Source: Camellia lanceoleosa
Lineage: Eukaryota > Streptophyta > Magnoliopsida > Ericales > Theaceae
Assembly: GCA_025200525.1 (NCBI GenBank)
Contig: JANUSC010000384.1
Span: forward strand, 141,064 to 205,063
DNA length: 64,000 bases
Direction: 5' to 3'
The translations under genes and the position numbers were made by a program. Position 1 is the first letter of the stretch, and every line of letters starts with the position of its first letter. Shown here piece by piece: positions 1 through 11,596 of this stretch. Below the pieces are notes generated by a model. It was not told the DNA's origin, ran no database searches, and saw only the letters and a program-made list of their open reading frames with translations.

Positions 1-2031
1 TTATGCATCTCTAAGTCACAATGATTTTTTGTGGTTGTATCATAAATGAAAGTTAGCTATTACAAAATCTGATTACTATAACCAAATGTGTGTAGTTTGA
101 AAATCCATTAGAATGCATATGCAACTCAGGGCAGATGCCCTATATCAGAAGTATAATGGCCTCATCTCCTCCACTCCACCCACTTTATTTGCAGAGTTTT
201 TTAATGGGTTTTTCATATTGTTAGTTATGTTATATATGCCAATCTATGTATTTTATCAAGTTTTTATGTATGCACTGTTTAGTTCCTCGAACATGTATGC
301 ATTCAGTTTCCAATATATTAAAATGGTTAAGATATTAAAAAAATTCAATGAAAACAAAAAAAAAAAAACGAAAAAGTAGAATTTTCTGAAAAGTAAATTT
401 TGAAAACTGAAATCAAATAGAGTTATGAGCTGAAATTCTTGGAAAATAAGATTGACAAACTTTTTATTTTTTAAAGTTTGAAGAGAGAATTTATTTGATT
501 ATATTATGTAAACCCTCCAAAATGAGTACTATTCATTCACAGTATAACATCTTCAGAAACTAAATCAAATAGTGAAATAAAGAATGCATTACACCATTGC
601 TTTAGTTGCCTTCATTATAATGGCTGATACACTTCATTATTGCTTATAAAATGGTTGATGAAATAGTTTTTATTTTGTTTTATTTTTTTGACATAAATTT
701 ATGTTTGGACCTTCTAAGTGATAAATGGTGAACTTCATAATACTTATGATTATAACGGATTTTGATTTTGGTTTTAATTTCATCTCTATAAAATTGTTGT
801 GCTTCGATTTTAATTTCATCATTGATGGGTCTAAAATTATATAATGGAACAAACATTTTTCAGTTGAAGTACAACAGTTATGGACAATATCACTATTTTT
901 GGTTAAGTAATTTTTTTTTCCTCCATATAAATTTTAGTATCTCTCTTATAATGTAAGGCCTATTTATTTATTTATTGATTTATAATGTAAGGCCTATTTT
1001 CTTCTAATAAATGCTTTTTCTCTCATACTTTATACGTGGATGGAGACTTACACTGAACCGTAATATCAAAAAAGAAATACTTTTTTTTCCTTATTTATGT
1101 GTATAAAGTTTACTTATCACTCTAAAGTTTTTGTATATATAGATTCAATTTCTTCAAGAAAGAAATGTTAATGTTGTTGTCTGCGATGAGCGTGACCTTA
1201 ATACTATTCGCTTTCGTGAGGTAAGCCTAAAAGTAACTTATTTTCGCATGAATTTTCCTCTCATTTTATAAATAATTTATAAATATATTCTACTTATTTT
1301 TTTTTTATAAAATAATGCAAAGGAAAAACACAAAAGCAATATCAAAGGAGACAGAAAATATTATCTCTTCTGGCAAAGGAAAGGAACATGCATATCCCGT
1401 GGTATGGTTTCTCAACATTTTAAAAAGTTTGTTTTTCGAATATTTATTCATTTTTTTAATATAGATTTTTTAAAGAATTGCATAGTGTCTATACTCTTTT
1501 TTATGTACATTTTTAAAAAGTTTCTTTTTCCAATATTTATTCAATTTTTTTGACTGATTGTGAAATATTTTTTTAAACCATGTTATAGTAAGCTTTTTTA
1601 CAAAATGCTAATGCATTTGTATGAACACTAATTTGAACCCATGTTGCATTTAAGAGAAGAAAACGAAAAATGAAAAGGAAATTATAGAATATAATTTTTT
1701 TAATTTTATTTTCCTTATAAGAAGTTCTTAAGGAAAGAAGAAAAAGACGACAATCAAATTTAATATAACCAGCAAGCAGAGGGAAGAGGAACGTATAAAA
1801 TAGTACATGCTAATATTCACATTTTGCGTACCCAAAGATCTACTACCCACTGACCTCTAGTCATACACTTGGGTTTTTGGATTTAGAAACTTTGCAAGGG
1901 TAGTAGAGGTTAACAGAATTTCACTCACTGATTAATCTAGATATGGGTTATGAATTACATCGTGCCTTCAGGCATAGGCATAAGCTACAGATCTTTCCAA
2001 ACAAAATTATGAGAGATACATTTGGTATTAA
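1..2031. other. AT-rich intergenic DNA
   Basis: Very AT-rich with long T and A runs and no convincing gene. One short stretch at about 1163-1219 reads as a plausible exon (NVNVVVCDERDLNTIRFRE) followed by GTAAG, a good 5' splice site, with a possible second piece at 1320-1400 before another GT. I cannot assign a family, and the pieces may be remnants of a captured or dead gene. Around 1949-1978 a sequence resembles the 3' end of the Helitron further right (CATCGTGCCTTCAGGCA), suggesting an older degraded copy. Confidence 0.5.
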
Positions 2032-3512
2032 TCTATATAATAAGTCACAAAGGTTTTTGAAAATGTATACAAATGTCTGAGAGATACATTTAATTTGGAC
2101 GGCTGAGATGTCTAAAATGTTTAGATCAATGGGTGGTTCCCGCCCACATTTCATTTGATTTGCCTGTATCTACCCTCCGTCTCCTCCATACCCTCTGTCT
2201 TCCCATACCCTCTATCTACCTTCCCTCTCTATCTCCCTCTCTGTCTACCGTCTGTCTCCCCATTCCTACTCTGCACTAACTCTCCCCTCAGTATCTACCT
2301 TCCCTCTCTATCTCCCTTTTTTGCTCTGTTTTTGTGTTTTTGGGTTTATCTTATTGTATTGGGCCAACTGGTATATACGGGTGAGTTATACGGTTTGGAT
2401 TTTGTATTGGGTGTGTGTAGATTTGGATTACACGGGTGATATGTAGATTATTATGGTGTTTTCTGGGCGTGTGCAGATTTGAATGATATATATATTTGCA
2501 ACAGATTTGGATGATATAGATATATGGAAAAGAAATTCTGCACAAACTTTAACCAATTCTGCAAAGAAATTCAAACAAATGATATATATATTTAGTTATA
2601 GGGATTATATCAGACAAATCTATAGTATTTATATCAGACAAATTCTGCACAGACCAATATATGGAAAAGTATTTTTAACTGCTGGATTCAATAGAGTTAT
2701 TGAAAACATGACTTTAACCAATTCAGTATTATTATTTAGTGTTGAAAACATGACTTTAATTGCTGGGTTCAAGAGAACTGATTCGGGTAATTGAAAACAT
2801 GACTTCTATATTCTCTCATTTTTATCTTAATTGAAAACATGACTTTAGTATTCTCTCATTGATTTGGGTAATTGTTCTTCTTCTTGAATTTTTTTTTCCT
2901 CTCTCAGCTTTTTCCTTCATCAGAGCTTTTGTGGATCACTCTGACCACTCTTACCGTTGTTCACTCCGGCTGTGACATCACTTTGGCTGCTCGGCTATTC
3001 ACTTCGCTGCTCGACATCCTACTCAGCTGCTCGGCTAGTTTATTACTTTGGTTCTTATTTTTTTCTGCTCAATGTTTTTTTTTTTCTGCTCGGCTGCTCA
3101 ATGCTTTGGTAATGTTTGGTTGCTCGACATCGCTTTTTTTCCTCTCTTAGCTTTTGTTATTTCTTTTGTTATTCCTTTGCTTTGATATTGAGCCAATTGA
3201 TATATACGGGTTAATTTTTTTTCTTTTCTATTGAGCCAACTGCTCTGTTTTGTTAAAGAAAATAGTTGCTTTGTTAAAGAAAATATTGCTGCTCTGTTAA
3301 CAAAGTGACTATACCATGGTTGCTATGGTTTAGACTATATCATGGCTGCTTTGTTAAAGAAAATAGTTGCTTTGTTAAAGAAAAAATAGTTGATATTGAG
3401 CCAACTGCTTTGTTTTTTTTATCTCTTTTGTTGCTCTGTTAAAGAAATAACAAAAGAAAAAAAACTGTTTTTTTCTTTTGTTAAAGAGTAGTTGCAAAGG
3501 CTATGTTTTTTA

Positions 3513-3640
3513 TCACCAAAATCACCAAAAATTCTGCTCAATGTTTTTATTACTGTTTTTTATTCTGTTTTTTATCACCAAAATCACCAAAAATTCTGCT
3601 CAATGTTTTTTTATTCTGTAATTAAAAATTCAGTTTTTTA
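3513..3640. repeat. 62-bp tandem duplication
   Basis: CACCAAAATCACCAAAAATT followed by CTGCTCAATG occurs at 3514 and again at 3576, a period of 62 bp, within T-rich DNA of the candidate Helitron. Non-coding. Confidence 0.7.
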
Positions 3641-3666
3641 TTACTGTCAACTGTTTAAATTAGTGA

Positions 3667-4220
3667 TGAGAGACAAAAATTCTGCTCAATGTGTTTACTA
3701 TTATGAGAGACAATTTTTATTGTTTTTCCAAAAATGCTGCTCAATATGTTTTTCCAATAATATATATGGATGTGAGCATGAATTTAGATGTTATGAGAGA
3801 CAATTTTTATCATTACATGAATATTCAATTAAGTGAATTTTTATCATTTCATGCTCACATTCAATTTTTATCATTTCATGAATATTTATCATTAATTGAA
3901 TAGTTGGTCCAGATGATGATATGTGAGCATACATATATATTATGAGGGACAAAAATTCTGCTCAATGTGTTTATTGTTATGAGAGACAATTTTTTTTTTT
4001 TTTTCCAAAAATTCTGCTCAATATGTTTTTCCAATAATATATATGGATGTGAGCATGAATTTAGATGTTATGAGAGGCAATTTTTATCATTAGATGAATA
4101 TTCAATTAAGTGAATTTTTATCATTTCATGCTCACATTCAATTTTTATCATTTCATGAATATTTATCATTAATTGAATAGTTGGTCCAGATGATGATGTG
4201 TGAGCATGCATATATATTAT
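3667..4220. repeat. 277-bp tandem duplication
   Basis: Two adjacent copies with a 277-bp period. Matching landmarks are CCAATAATATATATGGATGT at 3754 and 4031, and AGTTGGTCCAGATGATGAT at 3902 and 4179. The copies differ at few positions apart from a longer T run in the second. It lies inside the candidate Helitron. A further piece (AACATCTAAATTCATGCTCAC near 5047) is the inverse complement of part of the unit. Confidence 0.85.
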
Positions 4221-5318
4221 GAGAAACAAAAATTATGCTCATTGTGTTTACTGTCAAGATATTTGTCTAGGTATATAATTTATTTGGTGTCTGACATACA
4301 CCAAAACAATATATAATCTTTATTTGGCTCAAACTCAACATCACACTAGCCACTCCTGAACTAGATCAATCTCTCACCATCTCAAATTTTGCTTGAGGAA
4401 ACCTGCCATCTTCGCCTACCAGGGCCAATTATAGTCCCTCTTTTGCCTTCTCTTTGTGGCAGCAACCCCCATGATATAGTCACTTCGGCTGCTCTGTTTT
4501 TTATCACCAAAATCAGTTATTGCTTTGCTATGTTTTTTACCAATTTTTGTCTCTCCTCCTTTCTCTCAATGTGTTGGGCCCATGCTATAGATTTTTTGAA
4601 TTCCTGCTGTCGGATATTAACTGCATTTTCAGTGTGTTGGCTCTGTGCTTATGGTTATTTACTTCCAATATTCAGCCATTAATTTGGTTGTTTTAGAGTC
4701 ATAGCAACTCCCTTTTTTCATAGTCATGTTAATAATTTTTAAGTGGGTGTGAAGTCCATGTCCATGCAGTGTTGTTAGTAAGTTGCTATGACTCAGCCCA
4801 ATTTGGAATAGTAAGAAAAAAAAATTGTTTTCTCCATTTTAGCTCCAAAAACTCACGAACATTATATAGTTCTTTGCCTCTATAATTGATTATTCTTTTT
4901 AGGGGTCCAGATGATGATATGGACAAAAAAATTTAATTAATTTCACACTCCAAATCCAACATCTTAAGTAATAGATTCTAATAAATTTGTAAGCTTTTTA
5001 AGTGTACACATATAAACATATAGAAATTCCTATTTATTAGGTTAATAACATCTAAATTCATGCTCACATGCATAAGTTCTTTAAGAAGAAAAATATTTCA
5101 ATATATTTTTTTTAGTATCTTTATAAAAAAATGACACAAACTTTATAAATTTCAACATAATACGTATAAATTATAACTGCATTTTAATCTTTAAATTATT
5201 TACATCGTGCCTTTAGGCACGTGCATACCCTAGTGAAGTGATATTTAACAATAATTGATATGATATTTCTGTTATTAATCCAATAATTTAAGGTACATTT
5301 CTTTTGGTTTTAATTTTA

Positions 5319-5865
5319 CTAGCATATCACTCGTGCTATGCACATGTTGTATTTACAATTATTTGTATATGTGAATTGTGATTTTTAAATATCTTTTTTT
5401 TTCTTTTTTATATTATATTAAAGTTTAATATTTTGATAATAATATGTGTTAGACTTTTCAAGGAATAAAATGTCTTCTTTTTTTATATTATATTAAAGTT
5501 TAATATTTTGATAATAATCATATGTGTTGGAATTTTCAAGGAATTTTTTTTTTATGCTTGTTCTTAATGTATTAAAGTGTTATTATGAGGGATAATAATC
5601 ATATGTGTTGGGACTTTTCAAGGAATTCATATGTGTTGGACTTTTTAAGGAATTTTTTTTTTTTTTATGCTTGTTCTTAATGCATTAAAGTGTTATTATG
5701 AGGGTAAGGCTTAGGAGTTGGGAGAAGTTAATAAATGCTAAGGTTTTTTTTTTTTTTTTTTTAAATAAAAAAATCAGGAAATTTAGATTGGGATATTGGT
5801 GCTCCCATAAGACTTGAGGATTAGAAACCCGTTTTTCCTTAATATATATCTATATATATATACAT
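5319..5865 (-). mobile_element. Small non-autonomous Helitron, minus strand
   Basis: Read on the minus strand, the 3' end near 5319-5345 is GTGCATAGCAC (hairpin), then GAGTGATATG, then CTAG. The 5' end near 5780-5865 contains TATATTAAGGAAAAACGGG, TTTCTAATCCTCAAGTC and GGAGCACCAATATCCCAATC, which match the 5' regions at 21180 and 29310 on the plus strand. No coding potential. The exact 5' nucleotide is unclear because the edge lies in a TA-rich tract. Confidence 0.5.
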
Positions 5866-5909
5866 ATACAATAACATAGTAACATATCAATACCAAACCC
5901 GACCATATT

Positions 5910-8007
5910 TGTAACGCCCTCAAAATATTATACAAATCAATCATTCATAAGGTCTAGAGACATAATAGAAATGTTATACTTTCATTCATTAGAGTTAATA
6001 TTACAAAAGATATCACTTGTATTACACTTTCATAAATATCCATCTTGAAACCATAGCATGTAACTCTAGTTTAGAACAACAAAATAAATGCCCTAAGGGC
6101 TTACATCTTTTCAAGTAATCACTTGGTTACAACAAAAAAGAGAGTCAGAAGCTCTTTCCAATTAAAGCCCTCGGTTAAAAAGAAAACATATAAACACAAA
6201 AATGAAATCACAAAAGTAGAGCCTTTAGCCTCTAAGCCTCCCAAGCTATGTCCTTGGAGGTGGCATGTCACCTGTACCTGAAAATGGTTTCCTAAGTAGG
6301 GTGAGCCAAAACCCAATAGAGATATGCTAAACCATACATGAGAATTAACTAAAATATGAACATCAGATAAATGTGCAACATTCTTAATCAACACATATTC
6401 TTTGCAAGGTCATTCAATATAGATAACCAATATCTCAATTCATTTCCATTCTACCATTTTCGGGTAAATCAATTAGCCAAATTCATTATTATCAAGCAGC
6501 CAATATGAGACTACAACTCAATGGTTCACAATTCAATACATTCATCAAATCCAACACTTCTATTTCTTGCCATTTTACGGAACCACGTTCGAGAGAACCA
6601 GCACCCATAAATATATAAGATTTCGGGACTTTCACCCTGGACACTCCGGCCAACTTAATTATCAATGGAGTCCATCCCCTATCTCCTCTCAAACAATGGA
6701 GTATATCCGTTATCTTCTCCCAAACAAAGATATATATATATATATATATAATGTATTCAAACACTTTGTCATATACAATGACAAATCAAAACACATATTC
6801 AATGGTTTAATCAAACCGTCATATTCAATGACATAATTCAATTGATTAGTTTCAATCATCCTAATTCTCATGTAGTTTCTACAACAATCATAACTATCCT
6901 CCACCGATAGCCCAAAACAGATTTATCTAAACAGATAAATAAATCTATCAACAGATAATTTAACAAATTCCATAGGTATATGATTTATCAAACCAAACTA
7001 TACCATTTAATCACATTTCCACTATTATTTACATAAATAGTTATTTCAACTCAACTTAGGGAAAAATTTCCCTTTTTTCCAAAATATCAACCCATAGATC
7101 CAAATCTCACCACTTCAGCAATAAAGAACCTCATACACAAACCCGCAAGGTTACTTTGTAAATCAACATGAAAAACCCCCTTTAGTTTAGAACCCAAACT
7201 TTAACTTTTACCAAAATCTTCCCAAACCCCACTATTTATACAAAATGACAAATATATTGGTTAAAGCTTATATTAAAGACTAGAATATCCCTACCTCAAG
7301 CTTAGATGAGAGAGAGAAGAGAAAGCTCAAAAGTCGATGGCGACGAAACCATGTTTTGCCCCGATCAAAATGAAGCCCTTGACAAGCTCTACACTTTATC
7401 TCAAAGGAGCAAGGTGAAAAGATCACTCTAGGTGAGTAGATCTAGAGATTTAACAGAAAAAATTTGGGTTTTAGAGAGAGAAGAGAGAAATCACGGTTTA
7501 AGAGGAAAAATGGAAGGAAAATCATGGGAGAAAATGGTTTGGGCCTGTTTATAGTAGTGAGGAAAAGCCCTAAGGTCAAATAAAATAATGGGCCCAAAAA
7601 CCCCCTTAGATAGGGCCCATTCAACCTAAAAATCTGAAAAAAAAACGCAAGGGTCACCCTTAGACAAGAGGGGTCGACCCTATCTTTTAGCTTGACCAAC
7701 ACACGAGACATAAGAGGGTCGACCTCTCCACCAGTGTCTACCCTATTTTCCAGCAACACTCTCAGAAACTTCACCAACAGGTAAGGGTTGACCCTTAGGA
7801 AGGCTGGTGTCGACCTTAGAATAGAATTTCTAAGTCTCCAAGGAACTTTTAACAAGAATAACTGCGAACAACCAAACCCAACAAGTTTAAATCGGATTAT
7901 ACTCCTCCAAAACCAACGTACAACAACACCAAAGATTTCCAAAATAAAAATAAAAATAAAGGATTCGAATACACTTCCCCAAAAACTTTGAAAGATAGAG
8001 GTGCTAC
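5910..8007 (-). repeat. Ty3/gypsy LTR, minus strand (LTR M1)
   Basis: Begins TGTAACGCCCTCAAA and ends GATAGAGGTGCTACA, giving TG...CA ends of 2,098 bp. It is followed directly by CCTCCCCACCTTAGG, a polypurine tract when read on the minus strand, so this is the 3' LTR of a minus-strand element. Sequence inside (CTGTACCTGAAAATGG, GTGAGCCAAAACCCA) is shared with the other TGTAACGCC-type LTRs of this window. The 207-codon frame at 7442-8065 lies wholly in the LTR and matches no protein family. The 5' partner LTR is not seen. Confidence 0.8.
7649..7818 (-). promoter_or_regulatory. Array of GGGTCGACCC palindromes in LTR M1
   Basis: Palindromes or near-palindromes around GTCGAC/GTCACC/GTTGAC occur at about 7653, 7673, 7691, 7718, 7736, 7769, 7787 and 7809, mostly 18-22 bp apart within pairs. 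A TATA-like stretch (ACTATAAACAG on the minus strand, near 7545-7555) lies about 100 bp downstream in the LTR's sense. Its place in the LTR matches the GCTCGAGCG arrays of related LTRs, but with a different core. Function is inferred, not shown. Confidence 0.55.
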
Positions 8008-8990
8008 AACCTCCCCACCTTAGGAAATTTTGTCCTCGAAATTTTAGTACAAGTTTCAAAACCATGATTGCCCAATTTTCAAATGATTACAATTCAATTC
8101 TCATTACCATGACCCACTTACCGGTCATTATATCCTTCCACAATAGATATATCTCAACATATATTATCAATATGAATCTTCTGAATTTAACAAATTTCAA
8201 TATGTGCATCTCATATTTCCAAAACATATTCAATGTTTATGATAAATTTGCATTTCCAAGAGTTAAACAACATATACAATGTTCAAATTAAACTTGCATT
8301 TCCGAAACATATTCAACATTCACAATGCTTTCATAATCCAAAACATATACAATGTTTCCAAATTTGATACAACACATACAATATTCTATATTCCCAGAAC
8401 ATATACAATGCTCATATTGAATCCATGTTTTCAAGACACCCACAATGTATACAATGTTTTAACATCTCATTAACAAACTAAAATCTCGACATATGTTCAA
8501 ATACCAACGAATTAGTCCGGATATTTCTCACGGACTTCCAATTCACGCTCCCAAGTAGCTTCCTCAATCCTGAGATGTTTCCATGATACCGTAACTAATA
8601 GAATCGTCTTGCTTCACAAGACTTGACTCAACAATAAGGAACGAATATGATTACCTCCCCAACCGGCCAAACTCGCAGCAGTTTATAAGACAAGAACACA
8701 TTCCCCGATAATAATAGTAACAACGTCATCAATAACAACCGTGCTTCATGACATCCACCATGACTTGACTACTTACAATACTCGAATCACCATTAAGTGT
8801 TTAACACTCCAACATAGGAAAAAGGAAACCACTCGCACACAAGGCTTTCAGTCAACTCTCGTAGAATGAGAACACAAAATAAAACACGAATAATCAATAA
8901 CGTCATGGCACATCAGTACCCGACAATTCCAAGCCCTTGCCAAAGGACATACAACATGTAACCAGTAACTTAGGCTAGATCAAAATGTGA
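8008..8990 (-). pseudogene. Decayed internal region of the M1 element
   Basis: Starts with the polypurine tract CCTCCCCACCTTAGG (minus sense) next to LTR M1. AT-rich DNA with repeated CATATACAATGTT-like motifs follows and corresponds to the 3' untranslated spacer seen in the plus-strand family at 57.7-57.9 kb. At about 8515-8640 the minus strand matches the end of a chromodomain-integrase frame (ATCATGGAAACATCTCAGG, then GAGGAAGCTACTTGGGAGCG), equivalent to 57575-57660. No open frame survives. Element A is inserted after 8990. Confidence 0.6.
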
Positions 8991-11581
8991 TGTCACGACC
9001 CCAACCCGCCCCTAGTAGGATGGTGCCGAGATGGCCAGTAATCCGTGATTACCGAAGGCCAACTTATCAAAATGCCACACACAACAAGGTACATATAGGG
9101 GCTTACAAAATGCGGAAGCAATAAATCAAAATACAGGTGGTCCATAAGAGCTGTGCGTAAATCAAATGAGAAGACATATACAATATGATCTTACAACCCG
9201 TCCAAAAATAACAAAATACAATTCACATCTTGATCAAAAGGCTTCTAAGCCGACATGTACAAAATACAGGGAATACAAGCCAAGAAGCATGATTTTCAAG
9301 ATTTGCCGACGAAAAATACAAAATGCTGACGTAAACACATAATGCCGAGGTAGAAGCAGCATGGCCGACAAGAATGCAAAACAAGCCGGCGTAAATCAAG
9401 TATCCAAAACAAGCTGGTAAACATAACTAGGCGTCGCCGCCGTCCTGCTCATCACCTACATATATATATAGAGGGTGAGTATGGAAACTCAGTGAATGAT
9501 ACTAGTAATAAAGGTTTTGCATGAATATAGCCGAAGTCTGTACAAAACAAATATGCCAAAACCATACAAATACAAGCCGAGATCTTTTCAAAGCAAAACA
9601 CAATAAGCCTTTACCAAGTCAAAGGATGAACCGTATTCATCTTTCAAATCTTACAACTTTCAAGGGATGCTCATGACATCGGCAAGCATAGTACAAAAGC
9701 TTTCCAAACAATCAGTATGAGTAGTAACCCGTTAGTAGCAAAAACCAAGACTTGTACGATCCGTAATCGTTTTAGACAAAATGGTGCTGCGAAAGTTTAG
9801 AGTCCTCCAGCCCGAGGGACTTGCGTTACTTAGGCCCGTAGCCCCTTTTAACGCGATAACTTTTCCAAGAAAGGACCGTATCCTTTATATACAAGAGACT
9901 GTGTCACTTAGGCCCGTAGCCCTTTTTGACCATTGGTGCTGCGAAAGTTTATAGTCCACCAGCCCAAGGGACTTGTGTTCCAAGGAAGGACCGTATCCTT
10001 TTATCCAAAATGCTGCGAAAGTTTAGAGTCCTCCAGCTAAGGGACTTTTACACTTAGTGCTGCGAAAGTTTATAGTCCTCCAGCCAAGGGACTTCTCAAG
10101 ATAACATCAAGACCAAGCTTATACTTGATACATCGAATTAGGCTAATCATTCATGCTTAACAAATACTTTCATCAAAACGAAGCAAGACAAGATTTATCA
10201 AAGCAGTTTAACATAGCTTTATTAAAAGCACCACTCACCTCGGTCTTCAGGTGTAGGCTCAAAGCAAGATCAAAGTCCTGACAAATCACATGGCAAATCA
10301 CGTTCTCAAAACAAGCTTTACATACACGTAATGATCTCGGCACTCTCACCGAATCCAAGTCAATAACAAGGCAAAACATGCTGGGGGTCAAAACGTTATC
10401 TCCCATCTCGGGGAAACACACTGGGTACCGTCCAGGTCTAGCCGAGGTCCCACACCTCCTCGCCGAGGTGTGGACCCGATGGCCACAATCAAAACAAAAC
10501 CAGGAAACCAAGGTTTCCTTTTAAAGAACAGGATGAACAAGAGCATCAAGAACATCAAGATCATGCATGCTGAAATCTTAACTTATTTATACGAAATCTG
10601 AGGTTTTCATGCTAAGAGTTCAAAAACGTGGACCTGGGTACCCATATAAGAAGATCATGCAAAAAAAAAAAAACAAACACAAAAACATGATTCTAGTTCC
10701 AGCTTCTCGGATCAAAACAAGGCTCTTCTTCAAGAACACATGAACATCATTTTCTCTTTCAAAACCAACTTCAAATCAATGCATGACACGCAAAACAGAT
10801 TCGATCATGCAATGCAGCTAGACAATCAATAAGAATAACCGAAGCAAATCAAGATTCTAACCTCCGATCACGAATCTAACTGTTTGATCTTCCAAGATCA
10901 AGCTCGAAAGTCACCTCTCTCACTCTAAAGCTCTTCCTTCTCCTTGAGAGCTTCTCTCTCTAAAAACAAAGCTTGAGACAAGAATGATTTGTCTCTGAGG
11001 CCACCGGCTGTCTAAACACTCAGCTCGGACACGTGGCATCACCGGGTTGGTTCAGTTCAAAAAGGTGACTGATTGATAAGACAAGTCCCTGACAAAGCGT
11101 ACACAACAAGCTTGGTAGCAAGACACATCGGCAAGCAAGGACATCGGCAAGAGTCAAAACTTCGGCAACAGGTCAACAAAGACATTGGCTAGGGAGGACA
11201 GCACTTGACTAAGCTGTGCCACACCTTGGCCTGGGTGTGCCACATCTCGGCTTAGGCCATACCTGCCCAAAGACAAAGATCACTTAGCACAAAACATGTC
11301 GGCCTCGGCTCTAAACACTTCGGCCCAAGGGTGACATCTCGGCAAACATGCCGTGGTGAAGATGGAGGTCGGCTAAGGTTCCAAAACTGTTCTAAATGCA
11401 AAGGTTCAAAGGCGAACTAGGCTAAGCCAACCTCGGCTACACACCAAGCAAGGTACAAGATCAAGCAAGTAATACAAGACAAAGCAAGGCAAAGCAAGAT
11501 AACAAGATTTATAAACATAACAAGACAAGATCATACATGAATGTATGCAAGTATGACTTAATCAAAGTGAGGGTTGTTACA
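8991..11581 (-). repeat. Element A 3' LTR
   Basis: 2,591 bp, TG...CA ends, nearly identical to the copy at 16257-18844. It contains repeated TGCTGCGAAAGTTTA modules (9784-10096) and a region rich in TCGGC motifs (11040-11430). A TATA-like GTATAAATAAG (minus strand) lies near 10585. The 112-codon minus frame at 10173-10511 lies within it. Confidence 0.95.
9784..10096. repeat. Repeated 37-bp modules in element A 3' LTR
   Basis: The module TGCTGCGAAAGTTTA(G/T)AG followed by TCC(T/A)CCAGCC.AGGGACTT occurs four times, starting near 9785, 9943, 10011 and 10062. It is interleaved with two copies of TTAGGCCCGTAGCCC and two of GGACCGTATCCTTT. The same set is present in the other LTR. This is a structured non-coding segment in the LTR; role unknown. 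Confidence 0.85.
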
Positions 11582-11596
11582 GCCTACCCCCCTTAA
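11582..11596 (-). other. Polypurine tract of element A
   Basis: Plus-strand GCCTACCCCCCTTAA, read on the minus strand as TTAAGGGGGGTAGGC, directly abuts the 3' LTR. It primes plus-strand DNA synthesis in LTR retroelements. The gag-pol stop codon (TAA, 11593-11595) lies within it. Confidence 0.85.

Larger units (their letters stand above)
2032..5233 (+). mobile_element. Candidate Helitron, non-coding, 3.2 kb
   Basis: The left edge reads A|TCTATATAATAAGTCACAAAGG and the right edge reads a hairpin CGTGCCTTTAGGCACG, then GCATACC, then CTAG|T. A 5'-TC, a 3' hairpin about ten bases before CTRR, and insertion between A and T are the hallmarks of Helitrons. The interior is T-rich, holds several internal duplications and shows no Rep/helicase coding sequence, so it would be non-autonomous. 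Similar CT-rich and GTTAAAGAAAATAGTTG repeats occur inside. The pairing of these two ends is inferred from the termini only; the element could be two overlapping copies. Confidence 0.55.

Noticed and set aside
7442..8065. 207-codon minus frame
   Set aside because: Falls in LTR M1 and crosses its palindrome array and LTR edge; low-complexity composition, no domain.
10173..10511. 112-codon minus frame, repeated at 17440-17778
   Set aside because: Both copies lie inside element A's LTRs. The duplication simply reflects the LTR pair, and the protein shows no recognisable family.
11040..11430. TCGGC-rich segment of element A LTR as another phased palindrome array
   Set aside because: The motifs are not palindromic and their spacing (about 16-21 bp, irregular) does not hold up; kept only as a note.
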